From Natronoglycomyces albus (GTDB taxonomy: Bacteria > Actinomycetota > Actinomycetes > Mycobacteriales > Micromonosporaceae), in contig NZ_CP070496.1 of NCBI RefSeq assembly GCF_016925535.1, positions 248,001-312,000 on the forward strand: DNA of 64,000 nt. Direction: 5' to 3'. Made by a program: the position numbers and the translations under genes. The notes below the pieces were generated by a model, which saw only the letters and a program-made list of their open reading frames with translations, was not told the DNA's origin and ran no database searches. Of this stretch, positions 27,482 through 35,442 are shown one piece after another. The first letter of the stretch is position 1; each line of letters opens with the position of its first letter.

Positions 27482-28189
27482 TTAGCGTGTCACCGTGTCC
27501 AGCGCGATCTCGACCATGTCGGTCAGCGACTGTTGCCGCTGGTCGGAGTCGAGGTGTTCTTTCGTGATGAGCTGGTCGGAGATGGTGATGAGCGCCAGCG
27601 CCCGGGCGTTGAACTTCGCCGCCAGCGTGTACATCGCGGCGGCTTCCATCTCCACGCACAGGACGCCGTATTCGGCGAGCTTTTCGTAAATGTCCCAGTG
27701 GTCGTGGTAGAACACGTCGCCGGAGAGGATCTGTCCGACTTCCAGGTTGACTCCGCGATCGGCGGCGGCGTCGACGGCGTTGCGAAGGAGGCCGAAATCG
27801 GCCACGGGCGCGTAGTCGATGTTTCCGCCGAAGCGCAGCCGGTTCATGTTGGATTCCGAGGCGGCCCCGATCCCGGCGACGACGTCCATCAGGCCGAGCC
27901 GTTCGGTGATGGCGCCGCCCGAGCCGATCCGCACGAGCGTCTTGACGCCGTATTCGGCGAGTAGTTCGTGGGTGTAGATGGACGCTGAGGGCATTCCCAT
28001 GCCCGATCCCTGCACGGAGATGCGTTCGCCTTTATATGTGCCGGTGAAGCCGAACATGTTGCGAACAGAGGAGTAGCAGGTCGCGTCGTCGAGAAATGTT
28101 TCGGCGATCCACTTGGCGCGCAGCGGGTCGCCGGGCATCAGTACCGTCTCGGCGATGTCGCCGGGCTTGGCGGAAAGATGTGCAGTCAT
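27482..28189 (-). CDS. deoD: Purine-nucleoside phosphorylase, DeoD type
   Basis: Phosphorolysis of purine (deoxy)ribonucleosides to base and (deoxy)ribose-1-phosphate; hexameric, cytosolic. 235 residues as in Escherichia coli DeoD. Landmarks: 'ETVLMPGDPLRAKWIAETF' (phosphate-binding Gly/Arg), 'VQGSGMGMPSASIYTHEL', 'LVRIGSGGAI', 'LCVEMEAAAMYTLAA' (ribose-binding Met-Glu-Met type loop: VEME) and 'ALITISDQL' (catalytic Asp). 'GAGAAG' lies 9 or more bases before the ATG. Single gene, convergent with tadA. Confidence 0.96.
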   Translation of the reverse strand: MTAHLSAKPGDIAETVLMPGDPLRAKWIAETFLDDATCYSSVRNMFGFTGTYKGERISVQGSGMGMPSASIYTHELLAEYGVKTLVRIGSGGAITERLGLMDVVAGIGAASESNMNRLRFGGNIDYAPVADFGLLRNAVDAAADRGVNLEVGQILSGDVFYHDHWDIYEKLAEYGVLCVEMEAAAMYTLAAKFNARALALITISDQLITKEHLDSDQRQQSLTDMVEIALDTVTR

Positions 28190-28320
28190 ATCAGCAGCTT
28201 CTCACAATTCATCCTATGAATCTTGGCGGGTTGGGGGTTTTGGTGACGCGTCACGGGTGTGATCTGTCTCAAATTGGGCCGGTGAACATGGGGCGGAAGG
28301 CATCCGGTAGCCTTCTTGGC

Positions 28321-28410
28321 GGTGGCGTGTCCGAGCGGCCGAAGGAGCTCGCCTCGAAAGCGAGTAAGCGTGCAAGCGCTTCGTGGGTTCAAATCCCACC
28401 GCCACCGCCA
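28321..28410 (+). tRNA. tRNA-Ser(CGA)
   Basis: 90 bases with CCA encoded. Acceptor arm GGTGGCG pairs with CGCCACC (28400-28406). The anticodon arm CTCGC-CTCGAAA-GCGAG gives anticodon CGA, reading UCG. A long variable arm (TAAGCGTGCAAGCGCTT) is as expected for serine, and the T arm is GTGGG-TTCAAAT-CCCAC. A terminator hairpin begins two bases later. Confidence 0.96.
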
Positions 28411-28412
28411 CA

Positions 28413-28449
28413 GAAATCCCAGCTAAGGTTCACTCTTAGCTGGGATTTC
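28413..28449. terminator. Terminator after tRNA-Ser
   Basis: GAAATCCCAGCTAAG pairs perfectly with CTTAGCTGGGATTTC (15 bp) around a 7-base loop. Confidence 0.85.
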
Positions 28450-28649
28450 GCGTATGTGGCTGGCACTGGCCGCCCGCGCCAGCTGAGGTACCGTTGTCAC
28501 CCATCCTCAACCGGCATCCCGGGCCCGCTGCGAACATTTGTCGCGGCCCGTCCACACTGTCGAACCGACGCACTCTAGTGCCGCCGGTCCTTAGCTAAGC
28601 TGATCTCCCGTGCTCGAACGAGACCACGGGGTCGAGTGGGGGTTCCCTG

Positions 28650-29585
28650 GTGACCGTATTTCGCCGGTTCGGCGTCTCCGGAGCGGTACTGACGATCCTG
28701 TCGGTGCTGTTGCTGTGCCTGTTCGTGTTTCATCGTCATCTGCCGAATCGGGCTTGGAACCTGGGCAGTTTGGTGGAAACCTTCCTGCCGTGGTTTGGCC
28801 TGGCCATCATCCCGCTTCTGGTGTGGGCCGCCCTTAAACGCAACGTCGTCACCATCGTGGTCGCCATCCTGCCGGGTCTGGTGTGGGCCTATATGTATGG
28901 GCCTTTGCTGCCGGACAAATCCGAAGGCCCCGGAGACTTCCGGGTTCTCTCCCACAATGTCGAAGACATCAACCCGAACCCCGAAGAGACCGCCCGCCAT
29001 GTACGGGATGCGAACGCGGATGTGGTCGCGCTGGTCGAGATCACCAGCGAGGCGATGCCCACCTACCGCGATGTACTCGCCGAGCAGTACCCCTATACGG
29101 CCGATTACGGCACAGTGGCCTTGTGGTCGAAGTACCCCATTAGCGTTTCGGAGCCGGTCGATATCGGCATTGACTGGACGAGAGCCTTCCGGGCGACAGT
29201 CCAGGTAGAGGGTATCGATGTCTCGATCTATGTCGCGCACTTGTTGTCGGTGCGACTCATGCCCGATGAGGGTTTCACGATCGACCAACGTAACCGCACC
29301 GCGCAAATGCTGGGCGACGCGATCGAGGCCGACGCCTACGACCGAGTCATCCTCATGGGCGATTTGAATGGCACGATGCAAGATAAGACTCTCGCCCCGA
29401 TCACCTACCAAATGAGATCGGCCCATGCCAGCGCTGGTCGTGGCTTCGGGTTCACCTGGCCATCGTCGTTCCCGGTTGCGCGGATTGACCAAATCCTGTA
29501 TCGCGGTTTGGAAGCGACCGACGCTCAGGTCTTGTCACAGACTGGGTCGGACCATCTGCCGGTTCAGGCGGACTTTAATCTTTGA
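28650..29585 (+). CDS. Membrane-anchored endonuclease/exonuclease/phosphatase family protein
   Basis: 311 residues. Two to three N-terminal membrane helices (about 8-28, 42-60 and 65-85) are followed by an EEP (DNase I-like) fold. Metal and catalytic motifs: 'RVLSHNVEDIN' (Asn), 'DVVALVEITSE' (Glu), 'IYVAHLLSV' (His), 'VILMGDLNGTM' (Asp-x-Asn) and 'TGSDHLPVQADFNL' (Asp-His). The catalytic domain would face outside the membrane, like other actinobacterial YafD/VanJ-type proteins. VanJ in Streptomyces gives teicoplanin resistance, which is a possible but unproven role. Starts at GTG. Upstream is the tRNA gene; downstream is an ABC ATPase 171 bases away. Confidence 0.88.
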   Translation: MTVFRRFGVSGAVLTILSVLLLCLFVFHRHLPNRAWNLGSLVETFLPWFGLAIIPLLVWAALKRNVVTIVVAILPGLVWAYMYGPLLPDKSEGPGDFRVLSHNVEDINPNPEETARHVRDANADVVALVEITSEAMPTYRDVLAEQYPYTADYGTVALWSKYPISVSEPVDIGIDWTRAFRATVQVEGIDVSIYVAHLLSVRLMPDEGFTIDQRNRTAQMLGDAIEADAYDRVILMGDLNGTMQDKTLAPITYQMRSAHASAGRGFGFTWPSSFPVARIDQILYRGLEATDAQVLSQTGSDHLPVQADFNL

Positions 29586-29756
29586 GATCACGCGCTATAC
29601 AGTCGAGTGTGAACTCGGTTGCCAAAAGGCAGCCATCATGAGGCATAGCGGTCAAAAGGGCGCATTCGTCGCTCGCGCCTCCTGTACGGGGCCCAGACCG
29701 TGAGGCTCTCAACTCTGTGGTGCAACCAACCGCAGGTCGCGAGGTGTTAGGTAAGT

Positions 29757-30665
29757 ATGAATGTCCCTCAGGATCGCTCCGGGCCAAGCGCGGGCGACGG
29801 CGAAACAGGCCGCCGCCGCACCTCGGTGCTGCCGTTCGCTCGTGGCGCGCACACGCGGCCGCACCAGCGTGCCAGCAGCGCAGAGGCCGACGACACGCTA
29901 CTCCTGCCCCGCGTCGAGGAGCCAGCGGCCGAAACGACTCCCGCACACGATCAGACGTCGACCCAGCAGCTAGCCACAGAGCCGCTGATCCGATTGTCCA
30001 AGGCCGGAATGACCTACCCGGGCCCCCCGCCGGTCGAGGCACTCAAGCCGATCGACCTCGACGTTCACGAAGGCGACTATTTGGCCATCGTGGGACCGTC
30101 TGGTTCGGGTAAGTCCACCCTGCTCAACCTGCTTGGTCTCCTCGACCAACCCACGACAGGGGCCTACTATCTAGACGGCCACGACACCTCCACGATGAAG
30201 GAGGGCATGCGCACCAAGCTACGAGGCGAGAAGGTCGGCTTTATTTTCCAAGCCTTCCACCTCATGGCCCACCGCACCGCGGAGGAAAACGTGGCGATGT
30301 CACTGGTCTATAAGGGCATCGCCCGAGGCCGCCGCCGCACCATCGCCCGCGAGAAGCTGGAACAGGTGGGCCTGTCCCATCGCATCTCGGCCCTACCGAC
30401 CACCTTGTCCGGGGGCGAACGTCAACGCGTGGCGATCGCCCGCGCGTTGGCCACCGACCCATCGTTGATGCTATGCGACGAGCCCACCGGAAACCTGGAC
30501 TCGAAGACGGCCGCCTCGGTGCTGGAGACCCTTGACGAACTACACGCGCGCGGTCTGACAATCCTCGTCATCACCCACGACCACGAAGTCGCCCAACGAG
30601 CGCAACGAGTGGTGACGATTCGCGACGGGGAACTGCTCGAGGGCAACCTGGTCGGCAGCAGCTAG
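29757..30665 (+). CDS. Orphan ABC transporter ATPase (MacB/LolD type) with long N-terminal extension
   Basis: 302 residues. The first ~75 are Arg/Ala/Thr-rich and look disordered; the ATPase follows, with Walker A 'VGPSGSGKSTLLNLLGLLD', Q loop 'FIFQAFHLM', signature 'LSGGERQRVAIARALA', Walker B 'LMLCDEPTGNLDS' and H loop 'ILVITHDHEVA'. This subfamily normally pairs with a FtsX-like permease encoded next door; none is present here, since the next gene downstream is convergent ponA2. It must work with a permease elsewhere, or in a non-transport role. The ATG has GAGGTG about 10 bases before it. The longest ATG is used; the extension keeps high GC3 codon use, so it is likely translated. Confidence 0.88.
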   Translation: MNVPQDRSGPSAGDGETGRRRTSVLPFARGAHTRPHQRASSAEADDTLLLPRVEEPAAETTPAHDQTSTQQLATEPLIRLSKAGMTYPGPPPVEALKPIDLDVHEGDYLAIVGPSGSGKSTLLNLLGLLDQPTTGAYYLDGHDTSTMKEGMRTKLRGEKVGFIFQAFHLMAHRTAEENVAMSLVYKGIARGRRRTIAREKLEQVGLSHRISALPTTLSGGERQRVAIARALATDPSLMLCDEPTGNLDSKTAASVLETLDELHARGLTILVITHDHEVAQRAQRVVTIRDGELLEGNLVGSS

Positions 30666-30697
30666 CGCACGCGCTGCCGCAGCAAACGAAAAGTACC

Positions 30698-30740
30698 GAC
30701 GGGTCTGTCGCCCCTCTTATGGGGAAGCGACAGACCCGTC
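30698..30740. terminator. Terminator between ABC ATPase and ponA2
   Basis: GACGGGTCTGTCGC pairs perfectly with GCGACAGACCCGTC (14 bp) around a 15-base loop that can itself pair (CCCC/GGGG). Lies between convergent genes. Confidence 0.85.
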
Positions 30741-30782
30741 AGCAATTGATCACGGTGATCCACTCAGGTGCGTGACAATGAG

Positions 30783-33269
30783 TCAGTCGTCGTCGTCGTC
30801 CTCATCCTCATCGTCGTCATCCTCGTCGTCGTCATCCTCGTCGTCGTCATCCTCGTGATCATCCTGATCCTCCCCATTGGAAATCAAGATGAAGACATTC
30901 GTCCCCTTCGGAGCCGTACCAGTGGGAGTGGTGGAGAACGCCTGACCCTGATCACAACTCGAATCGTGCTGCCCTTGCGCCACAACGGCATTGAAGCCCG
31001 CGTTCTCAATCGTATTGATCGCCGTGTTCACATTCACGCATCCAATGTTGGGGATGCTGGTGAGGTCCTTGCCCCTGACCAAATCATTGCTAGGGGTATC
31101 CCAATCCTCAACATCCAGTTTGGACACCGCGTGGCCCAGTACCGTAATGCCCGAACTTCGCACTTGCGACGACCAAGCGCTATTGGCGTTCACCGACCGC
31201 GACGACATGTCCGGGTCACCAACGAAGGTCGCGCTGGCCGCGTTCGGGGTCGCCAACATCATCCAGTACGAACGGTTGCGGTCGGCGGTACCGGTCTTAC
31301 CCATGAGCGGACGGTCGAAGCTGGAGCCTTCGCCAGTGGCCGTGCCACCGCTACAGCGGGAGACATCGTCGCTTTGGCCCACCGGGCAGCGGCCCGCGCT
31401 CACGGCGGCCAGCGCCACGTCTTCCTCAATGACGCGCTCGCAGCTGGGTTCTGAGGCGTCTTCCCAAAAGGAGCCGTCCGAACGGTGAATCTTCAGGACT
31501 GGCATGGGGTCGCACTTGATGCCGCCGGAGGCCACGGTCGCGTAGGCGTTGGCCATGTCCAGCGGAGTGGTGGAGTCCAGGCCTAGGGTAAACATGCCGT
31601 ACTCGTCGAGTTCTTGGTTCTCGTTGTTACGTGCTTCAACCACGCCTTCCTCAGCGCGGAAGTTGATGCCTGCTCGCTCGGCCATCTCCACGGCTGCCGA
31701 TGTGCCCACAAACTCCTGTAGCTGAACGAAGTATGTGTTGGACGAGCGGCCGTAGGCGTCCCACATATCCATACTGGACTGTGTCATCGACGGGTTGTCA
31801 TTGCTGGGGCACCATACATATTGGCCAGGATTAACCTGGCTGCATGAGGCACGGCCCTCTTCGTGGACGGTGTACACCCGTGAGTGGTAGGTGTGGGGTG
31901 AGGGCAGGCTGGTCGCCAGCGGCATGCCCTCTTCTAGGGCGGCCAACATGGTGTAGAGCTTGAAGGTTGAACCGGCGGGGAAACCGGGAGTCTCGTCGTT
32001 GCCACTGAGCAACGGGATGGTCGTGTTTGGATAGTTGGAGTCCACCCCGGCCGACCGCAGGCGTTCGTTCGAGTGTGGTCCGTTGTTCGACTGGTCGAGG
32101 CTGTAGATCCGGTTGACCGCCATGGCTTGCACATGGCCGGTTCCCGGTGTGACCACGACCGAACCCAATGCGGTCGGGTTGTTCACGTCGATGTGGCTGG
32201 CGAGGGTTTTCATCGACTTGGACTGTACGTCGGGGTCCATGCTGGTGGTAATGCTGAAGCCGCCTCGTTTCAGCAGGTCGAGGCGTTCCCATTGGGTGTC
32301 ACCGAATTGCGGGTTCGACGCCCACCATTGCTTGAAGTAGTCGCAAAAGAATCCCCAGTCGGTGTGAGTGGTGTCCACACACTCGTTTCCGGTCGGCTGT
32401 GGGTTCAACCCCAGTGGCTCTTCTTTGGCCTCTGTGGCTTCGGCCTCGGTGATGTACTCAACATCGGCCATGCGGTCGAGCACCCAATTGCGTCGGCTCA
32501 GCGGCTCGCTCAGGTCGGCTTCGGCGTTGATCGATGCCAATGAGGGGTATTTGGGCAGTGCGGCCAAGAAAGCCGCTTCGTGCAGCTCTAGCTCGTTGGG
32601 TGCCTTGTCGAAGTATGTGTATGCGCCAGCGTGGACACCGTAGGCTTGGCTGCCCAGGAAGACCACGTTGAGATAGCGCTCTAGAATCTCGTCTTTGGTC
32701 AGCTCTTCTTCTAGAGCTAGCGCGTAGCGCATTTCCCTGATTTTGCGTTCCATGGTCGGCTCGGAGGCCGCGATCACGTCGTCGATGGACGAGGCCGAGT
32801 AGATGAGAGAGTTGCGCACGTACTGCATGGTGAGCGTGGATGCGCCCTGGCTGTCTTCGGAGGTCTGGTTGGTGACCGCGGCCCGGAGCACACCGGTCCA
32901 GTCGACGCCCTCATGCTCGTAGAAGCGGGTGTCCTCGGCGGCCAACAGCGCGTTGATCATGACGTCGCCGACGTCGTCTAGCTCGATGACCTCGCGGTTT
33001 TCCTCGTAGAAGTTCGCGATGAGCGTTTCTCCGTCGGAGGCGTAGACCTTGGTTGTCTGCGGCAGGTTGGCTTCGGTTAGTTCCCCCGGTAGCGAGTCGA
33101 ACTTTTCGATGCTCTGTTTGGCGGCGAAACCCCCGACCGCCAGCAGCGGGAACACTGCTGCGGCCGCCAGCACTCCCACGAGCACTCCGCACGTGAGGAG
33201 GGCGAAGACGCTGGAGAGTGGACTGCGCGGCGGGAACGATACGGGAGTTCTTTGCACAGGGGTCACCAC
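30783..33269 (-). CDS. ponA2: Bifunctional penicillin-binding protein, PonA2-like, with PASTA domain and Asp/Glu tail
   Basis: 828 residues. A short cytosolic N-terminus and one membrane helix (~20-48) precede a glycosyltransferase GT51 domain (catalytic Glu ~111 in 'AAEDTRFYEHEGVDW'). A transpeptidase domain follows, with Ser in 'FPAGSTFKLY' (~431), 'GRSSNTYF' and 'MGKTGTADRN' (~660). A single PASTA-like region (IPNIGCVNVNTAINTIENAGFN) leads to a tail of about 26 almost uninterrupted Asp/Glu. It polymerises and cross-links peptidoglycan. The neighbourhood (wblA/whiB4 and two Get3-like ATPases) equals that of mycobacterial ponA2. Two GTG codons are possible starts; the -10 box TAATCT at 33273-33278 lies 6 bases before the second (33266), suggesting a leaderless transcript there. 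Confidence 0.95.
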   Translation of the reverse strand: MVTPVQRTPVSFPPRSPLSSVFALLTCGVLVGVLAAAAVFPLLAVGGFAAKQSIEKFDSLPGELTEANLPQTTKVYASDGETLIANFYEENREVIELDDVGDVMINALLAAEDTRFYEHEGVDWTGVLRAAVTNQTSEDSQGASTLTMQYVRNSLIYSASSIDDVIAASEPTMERKIREMRYALALEEELTKDEILERYLNVVFLGSQAYGVHAGAYTYFDKAPNELELHEAAFLAALPKYPSLASINAEADLSEPLSRRNWVLDRMADVEYITEAEATEAKEEPLGLNPQPTGNECVDTTHTDWGFFCDYFKQWWASNPQFGDTQWERLDLLKRGGFSITTSMDPDVQSKSMKTLASHIDVNNPTALGSVVVTPGTGHVQAMAVNRIYSLDQSNNGPHSNERLRSAGVDSNYPNTTIPLLSGNDETPGFPAGSTFKLYTMLAALEEGMPLATSLPSPHTYHSRVYTVHEEGRASCSQVNPGQYVWCPSNDNPSMTQSSMDMWDAYGRSSNTYFVQLQEFVGTSAAVEMAERAGINFRAEEGVVEARNNENQELDEYGMFTLGLDSTTPLDMANAYATVASGGIKCDPMPVLKIHRSDGSFWEDASEPSCERVIEEDVALAAVSAGRCPVGQSDDVSRCSGGTATGEGSSFDRPLMGKTGTADRNRSYWMMLATPNAASATFVGDPDMSSRSVNANSAWSSQVRSSGITVLGHAVSKLDVEDWDTPSNDLVRGKDLTSIPNIGCVNVNTAINTIENAGFNAVVAQGQHDSSCDQGQAFSTTPTGTAPKGTNVFILISNGEDQDDHEDDDDEDDDDEDDDDEDEDDDDD
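30786..30860 (+). repeat. GTC/CTC triplet repeat encoding the acidic tail of PonA2
   Basis: On the + strand, runs of GTCGTC interrupted by CTC and TTC/ATCC triplets; on the coding strand GAC/GAT/GAG. Sub-blocks such as (GTCGTCGTC ATCCTC) recur at 15-base spacing. Copy number could vary in frame. Confidence 0.7.
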
Positions 33270-33278
33270 CTTAGATTA

Positions 33279-33854
33279 CGACAATTGTGCGGACGGGGAG
33301 AGCCGGTCAAGTTCGGCAAACGACGCCGCTGCGGTGCAATAGTGACGTTACGCGAGGTGGTTTCGGCTGCCTGTGAGCGGAAATCGTTATCACTTCGCAT
33401 TGGTGATGATACTGAAGTGGCCTTGTGCCATTGCTGGTAAAAGCGACTATGTGGCCCTTTGGGGGACGATAGGGGCCAAACAGGTCCAGTATGAGAATAC
33501 CTCGCAATCGAGGGGTGGCTAGCCCTTGATCTTTCGGTCAATCAGTGTCACGGTGGCAGGGAAGGCCACGCTGCGTCTCTTAGCTGGCACAAGAAAATTT
33601 TCTCCGATGTTTCGAGGCATCGGCACTTAATGAACCAAGGTCGGATTCCGTTGTCCGGCAAGAGTTTTCTCTCATCAGCGACATGATCAAAAAGTTCACG
33701 TTTAGCCTTTTGGGCACGGGATTTTAATAGCTAAGGGTAGTCAAAATGTTGCTAAGAGTGTAGTGTCCGTTTCTGACAGTTACGCAACGTGGCGTCCTCG
33801 TCACAGAAATGAACTGTCGAGGGGTTTGAAGGGATAATAGGGGAGGTCATGCAG
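33279..33854. other. Divergent ponA2-wblA intergenic region
   Basis: About 575 bases, clearly lower in GC than the genes around it in its right half. TAGTGT at 33761-33766, with TAGTCA 17 bases before it, is a possible wblA promoter; this leaves a leader of about 80 bases. CCTCG-CAAT-CGAGG near 33502-33516 is a small hairpin. No coding frame on either strand is convincing. Long upstream regions are typical for wblA-type developmental regulators. Confidence 0.35.
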
Positions 33855-34418
33855 ATGGGACTGCTGATCGACTGGACCAATGAGGCACTCTGTCAGGAAG
33901 GCGATCCAGACGCGCTTTTCGTACAGGGGGCGGAACAGAACAACGCCAAGAAGGTATGTCGGGGTTGCCCCGTCAGACTGGAATGCCTCGCCGACGCGCT
34001 AGACAACCGAATCGAGTTCGGAGTCTGGGGCGGAATGACAGAGCGGGAACGGCGAGCTCTACTACGCAAGCACCCAGGTGTTCGCAGCTGGCGGTCGGTA
34101 TTCGAGATCGCGCTGGAGGAAGAGCGCACCTCGGCACCGGATCCGCAGCGACAACTCGCCGCAGTGATGAAGTTAATCTTCCACGATCCAGCCATTTGCA
34201 CAACGCACACTCAGGCCAGAAGAAGTCGCCCTCCTACTCGGGGCGCAGACGACGTAAACACCGTACGCTTTGAGGCGACGCCCGCTATGGGCGTCGCCTC
34301 AAAGCGGTCTGAGGACCAGACAGAACCTAATCGGCGGCCAGCTGTCCGAACTCCCGCAGTGCGTCTAGGTCGTACACGTCCCGGGCCATTCGAGGCAACC
34401 ACAATTGACTCACGCTAG
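33855..34418 (+). CDS. wblA: WhiB-family [4Fe-4S] regulator, WblA/WhiB4 type, with extended C-terminus
   Basis: Iron-sulfur transcription factor controlling oxidative stress response and development. The four cluster Cys are in 'NEALCQEGD' and 'KKVCRGCPVRLECLADAL'; the turn motif is 'FGVWGGMTERERRALLRK'. The sequence 'DPDALFVQGAEQN' and the neighbours (ponA2, two ArsA/Get3-like ATPases) identify the WblA/WhiB4 clade. The ATG at 33855 is preferred over 33849, because GGGAGG is 8 bases from it but only 2 from the earlier one. Family members are about 110-120 residues; this frame has 187. The last ~80 codons run through a perfect 17 bp hairpin and 92 bases into the convergent ATPase gene. A lost stop or a frameshift near 34200 is likely. 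Confidence 0.88.
   Translation: MGLLIDWTNEALCQEGDPDALFVQGAEQNNAKKVCRGCPVRLECLADALDNRIEFGVWGGMTERERRALLRKHPGVRSWRSVFEIALEEERTSAPDPQRQLAAVMKLIFHDPAICTTHTQARRSRPPTRGADDVNTVRFEATPAMGVASKRSEDQTEPNRRPAVRTPAVRLGRTRPGPFEATTIDSR
34267..34305. terminator. Terminator-like hairpin inside the wblA run-on
   Basis: GCTTTGAGGCGACGCCC pairs perfectly with GGGCGTCGCCTCAAAGC (17 bp, 5-base loop). It lies where the intergenic space between convergent wblA and the ATPase gene would be if wblA ended at the normal length. Confidence 0.75.
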
Positions 34419-35442
34419 GGCACGCTGCCGTATAACGTGCCGCTAGCCGCTGCTCAGCCCTTTGCGCCTGCATCAGATCAGCGTGCAACCGCAGCACGGC
34501 GGCGACGGCCTCATCGCCGTCCTCCTCGGACAACCGGGCAGCGCCCCCCGCCGCGCGCACCGCCGAGACCGACTCGGCGACCGGCGCTGTAGTCCGGTTC
34601 AAAATCAAACCCTCCAGCGGCATCCGCTCCTCGGTCAACCGCCGAGTAAAGTACATGGCTTCCCGCATCGCCCCCGGCTCCGGGGCCGCGACCACTAGAA
34701 ACGATGTCTGCGGATCTTGCAACGTGCGAAAAGTGGCCTCGGCCCGCTGCCGGAACCCGCCCAGAGTCGACTCCAGCGACTTCGCGAACTGCGCCACGTC
34801 GGTCAGCAAGTGACCACCGAGAATCTTGTGGAACGCGCGCGTGAAGATATGCGCCGCTGAACCCATGAACGACAAAAGAGAAGGACGTGACGACCCCGGA
34901 GCGGTCAACAGCCGCGCCATCCGCCCGTCCAAAAACCGACTCAACCGGGCCGGAGCATCCAGAAAATCCAACGCCGAGCGCGACGGAGGCGTGTCCACCA
35001 CAATCAGGTCCCACTGCTCAGCATTGCGCAGCTGCGCTAGCTTCTCCATCGCCATGTACTCCTGCGTCCCCGAGAACGTCGAACTCATGGCCTGGTAGAA
35101 CGGGTTGGCAAAAATCTCCTGAGCTCGCTCGGGAGTCGAATGCGCCTCGACCATCTCATCGAAAGTGCGCTTCATGTCCAGCATCATCGCGTCCAACTGG
35201 CCCGAGCGCACCCCCGCGACCGCCCGTGGCGCGTTCTCCAGCTGTTCCATACCCAGCGACTGGGCAAGCCGACGAGCCGGGTCAATGGTGAGGACCACAG
35301 CGTGACGGCCATGCAGCTCAGCGGCTCGCAGCGCCAGCGACGCGGCGGTAGTCGTCTTGCCCACACCACCAGCCCCACAACAGACAATGACCCGCTTGTC
35401 CTCGTCGGCAAGCAGCTTGTCTATATCCAGGTCAGCCGGCAT
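34327..35442 (-). CDS. ArsA/Get3-like ATPase, second of a pair (BagB-like)
   Basis: 371 residues from the ATG giving MPADLDIDKLL; the longer frame's Arg-rich 48 residues overlap the upstream gene and are not protein-like. Deviant Walker A 'CCGAGGVGKTTTAASLAL', 'LTIDPARRLAQSLG' (switch Asp) and 'LIVVDTPPSRSALDFL' are standard for Get3/ArsA. Mycobacterial orthologues (Rv3679/Rv3680, called bacterial Get3-like A and B) form a heteromer linked to tolerance of glycerol/glycolytic metabolite stress. The ATG overlaps the end of the first ATPase gene by 11 bases, so the two are translationally coupled and made in equal amounts. No arsenic-binding Cys cluster or ArsB neighbour, so arsenite export is unlikely. 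Confidence 0.9.
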   Translation of the reverse strand: MPADLDIDKLLADEDKRVIVCCGAGGVGKTTTAASLALRAAELHGRHAVVLTIDPARRLAQSLGMEQLENAPRAVAGVRSGQLDAMMLDMKRTFDEMVEAHSTPERAQEIFANPFYQAMSSTFSGTQEYMAMEKLAQLRNAEQWDLIVVDTPPSRSALDFLDAPARLSRFLDGRMARLLTAPGSSRPSLLSFMGSAAHIFTRAFHKILGGHLLTDVAQFAKSLESTLGGFRQRAEATFRTLQDPQTSFLVVAAPEPGAMREAMYFTRRLTEERMPLEGLILNRTTAPVAESVSAVRAAGGAARLSEEDGDEAVAAVLRLHADLMQAQRAEQRLAARYTAACPSVSQLWLPRMARDVYDLDALREFGQLAAD

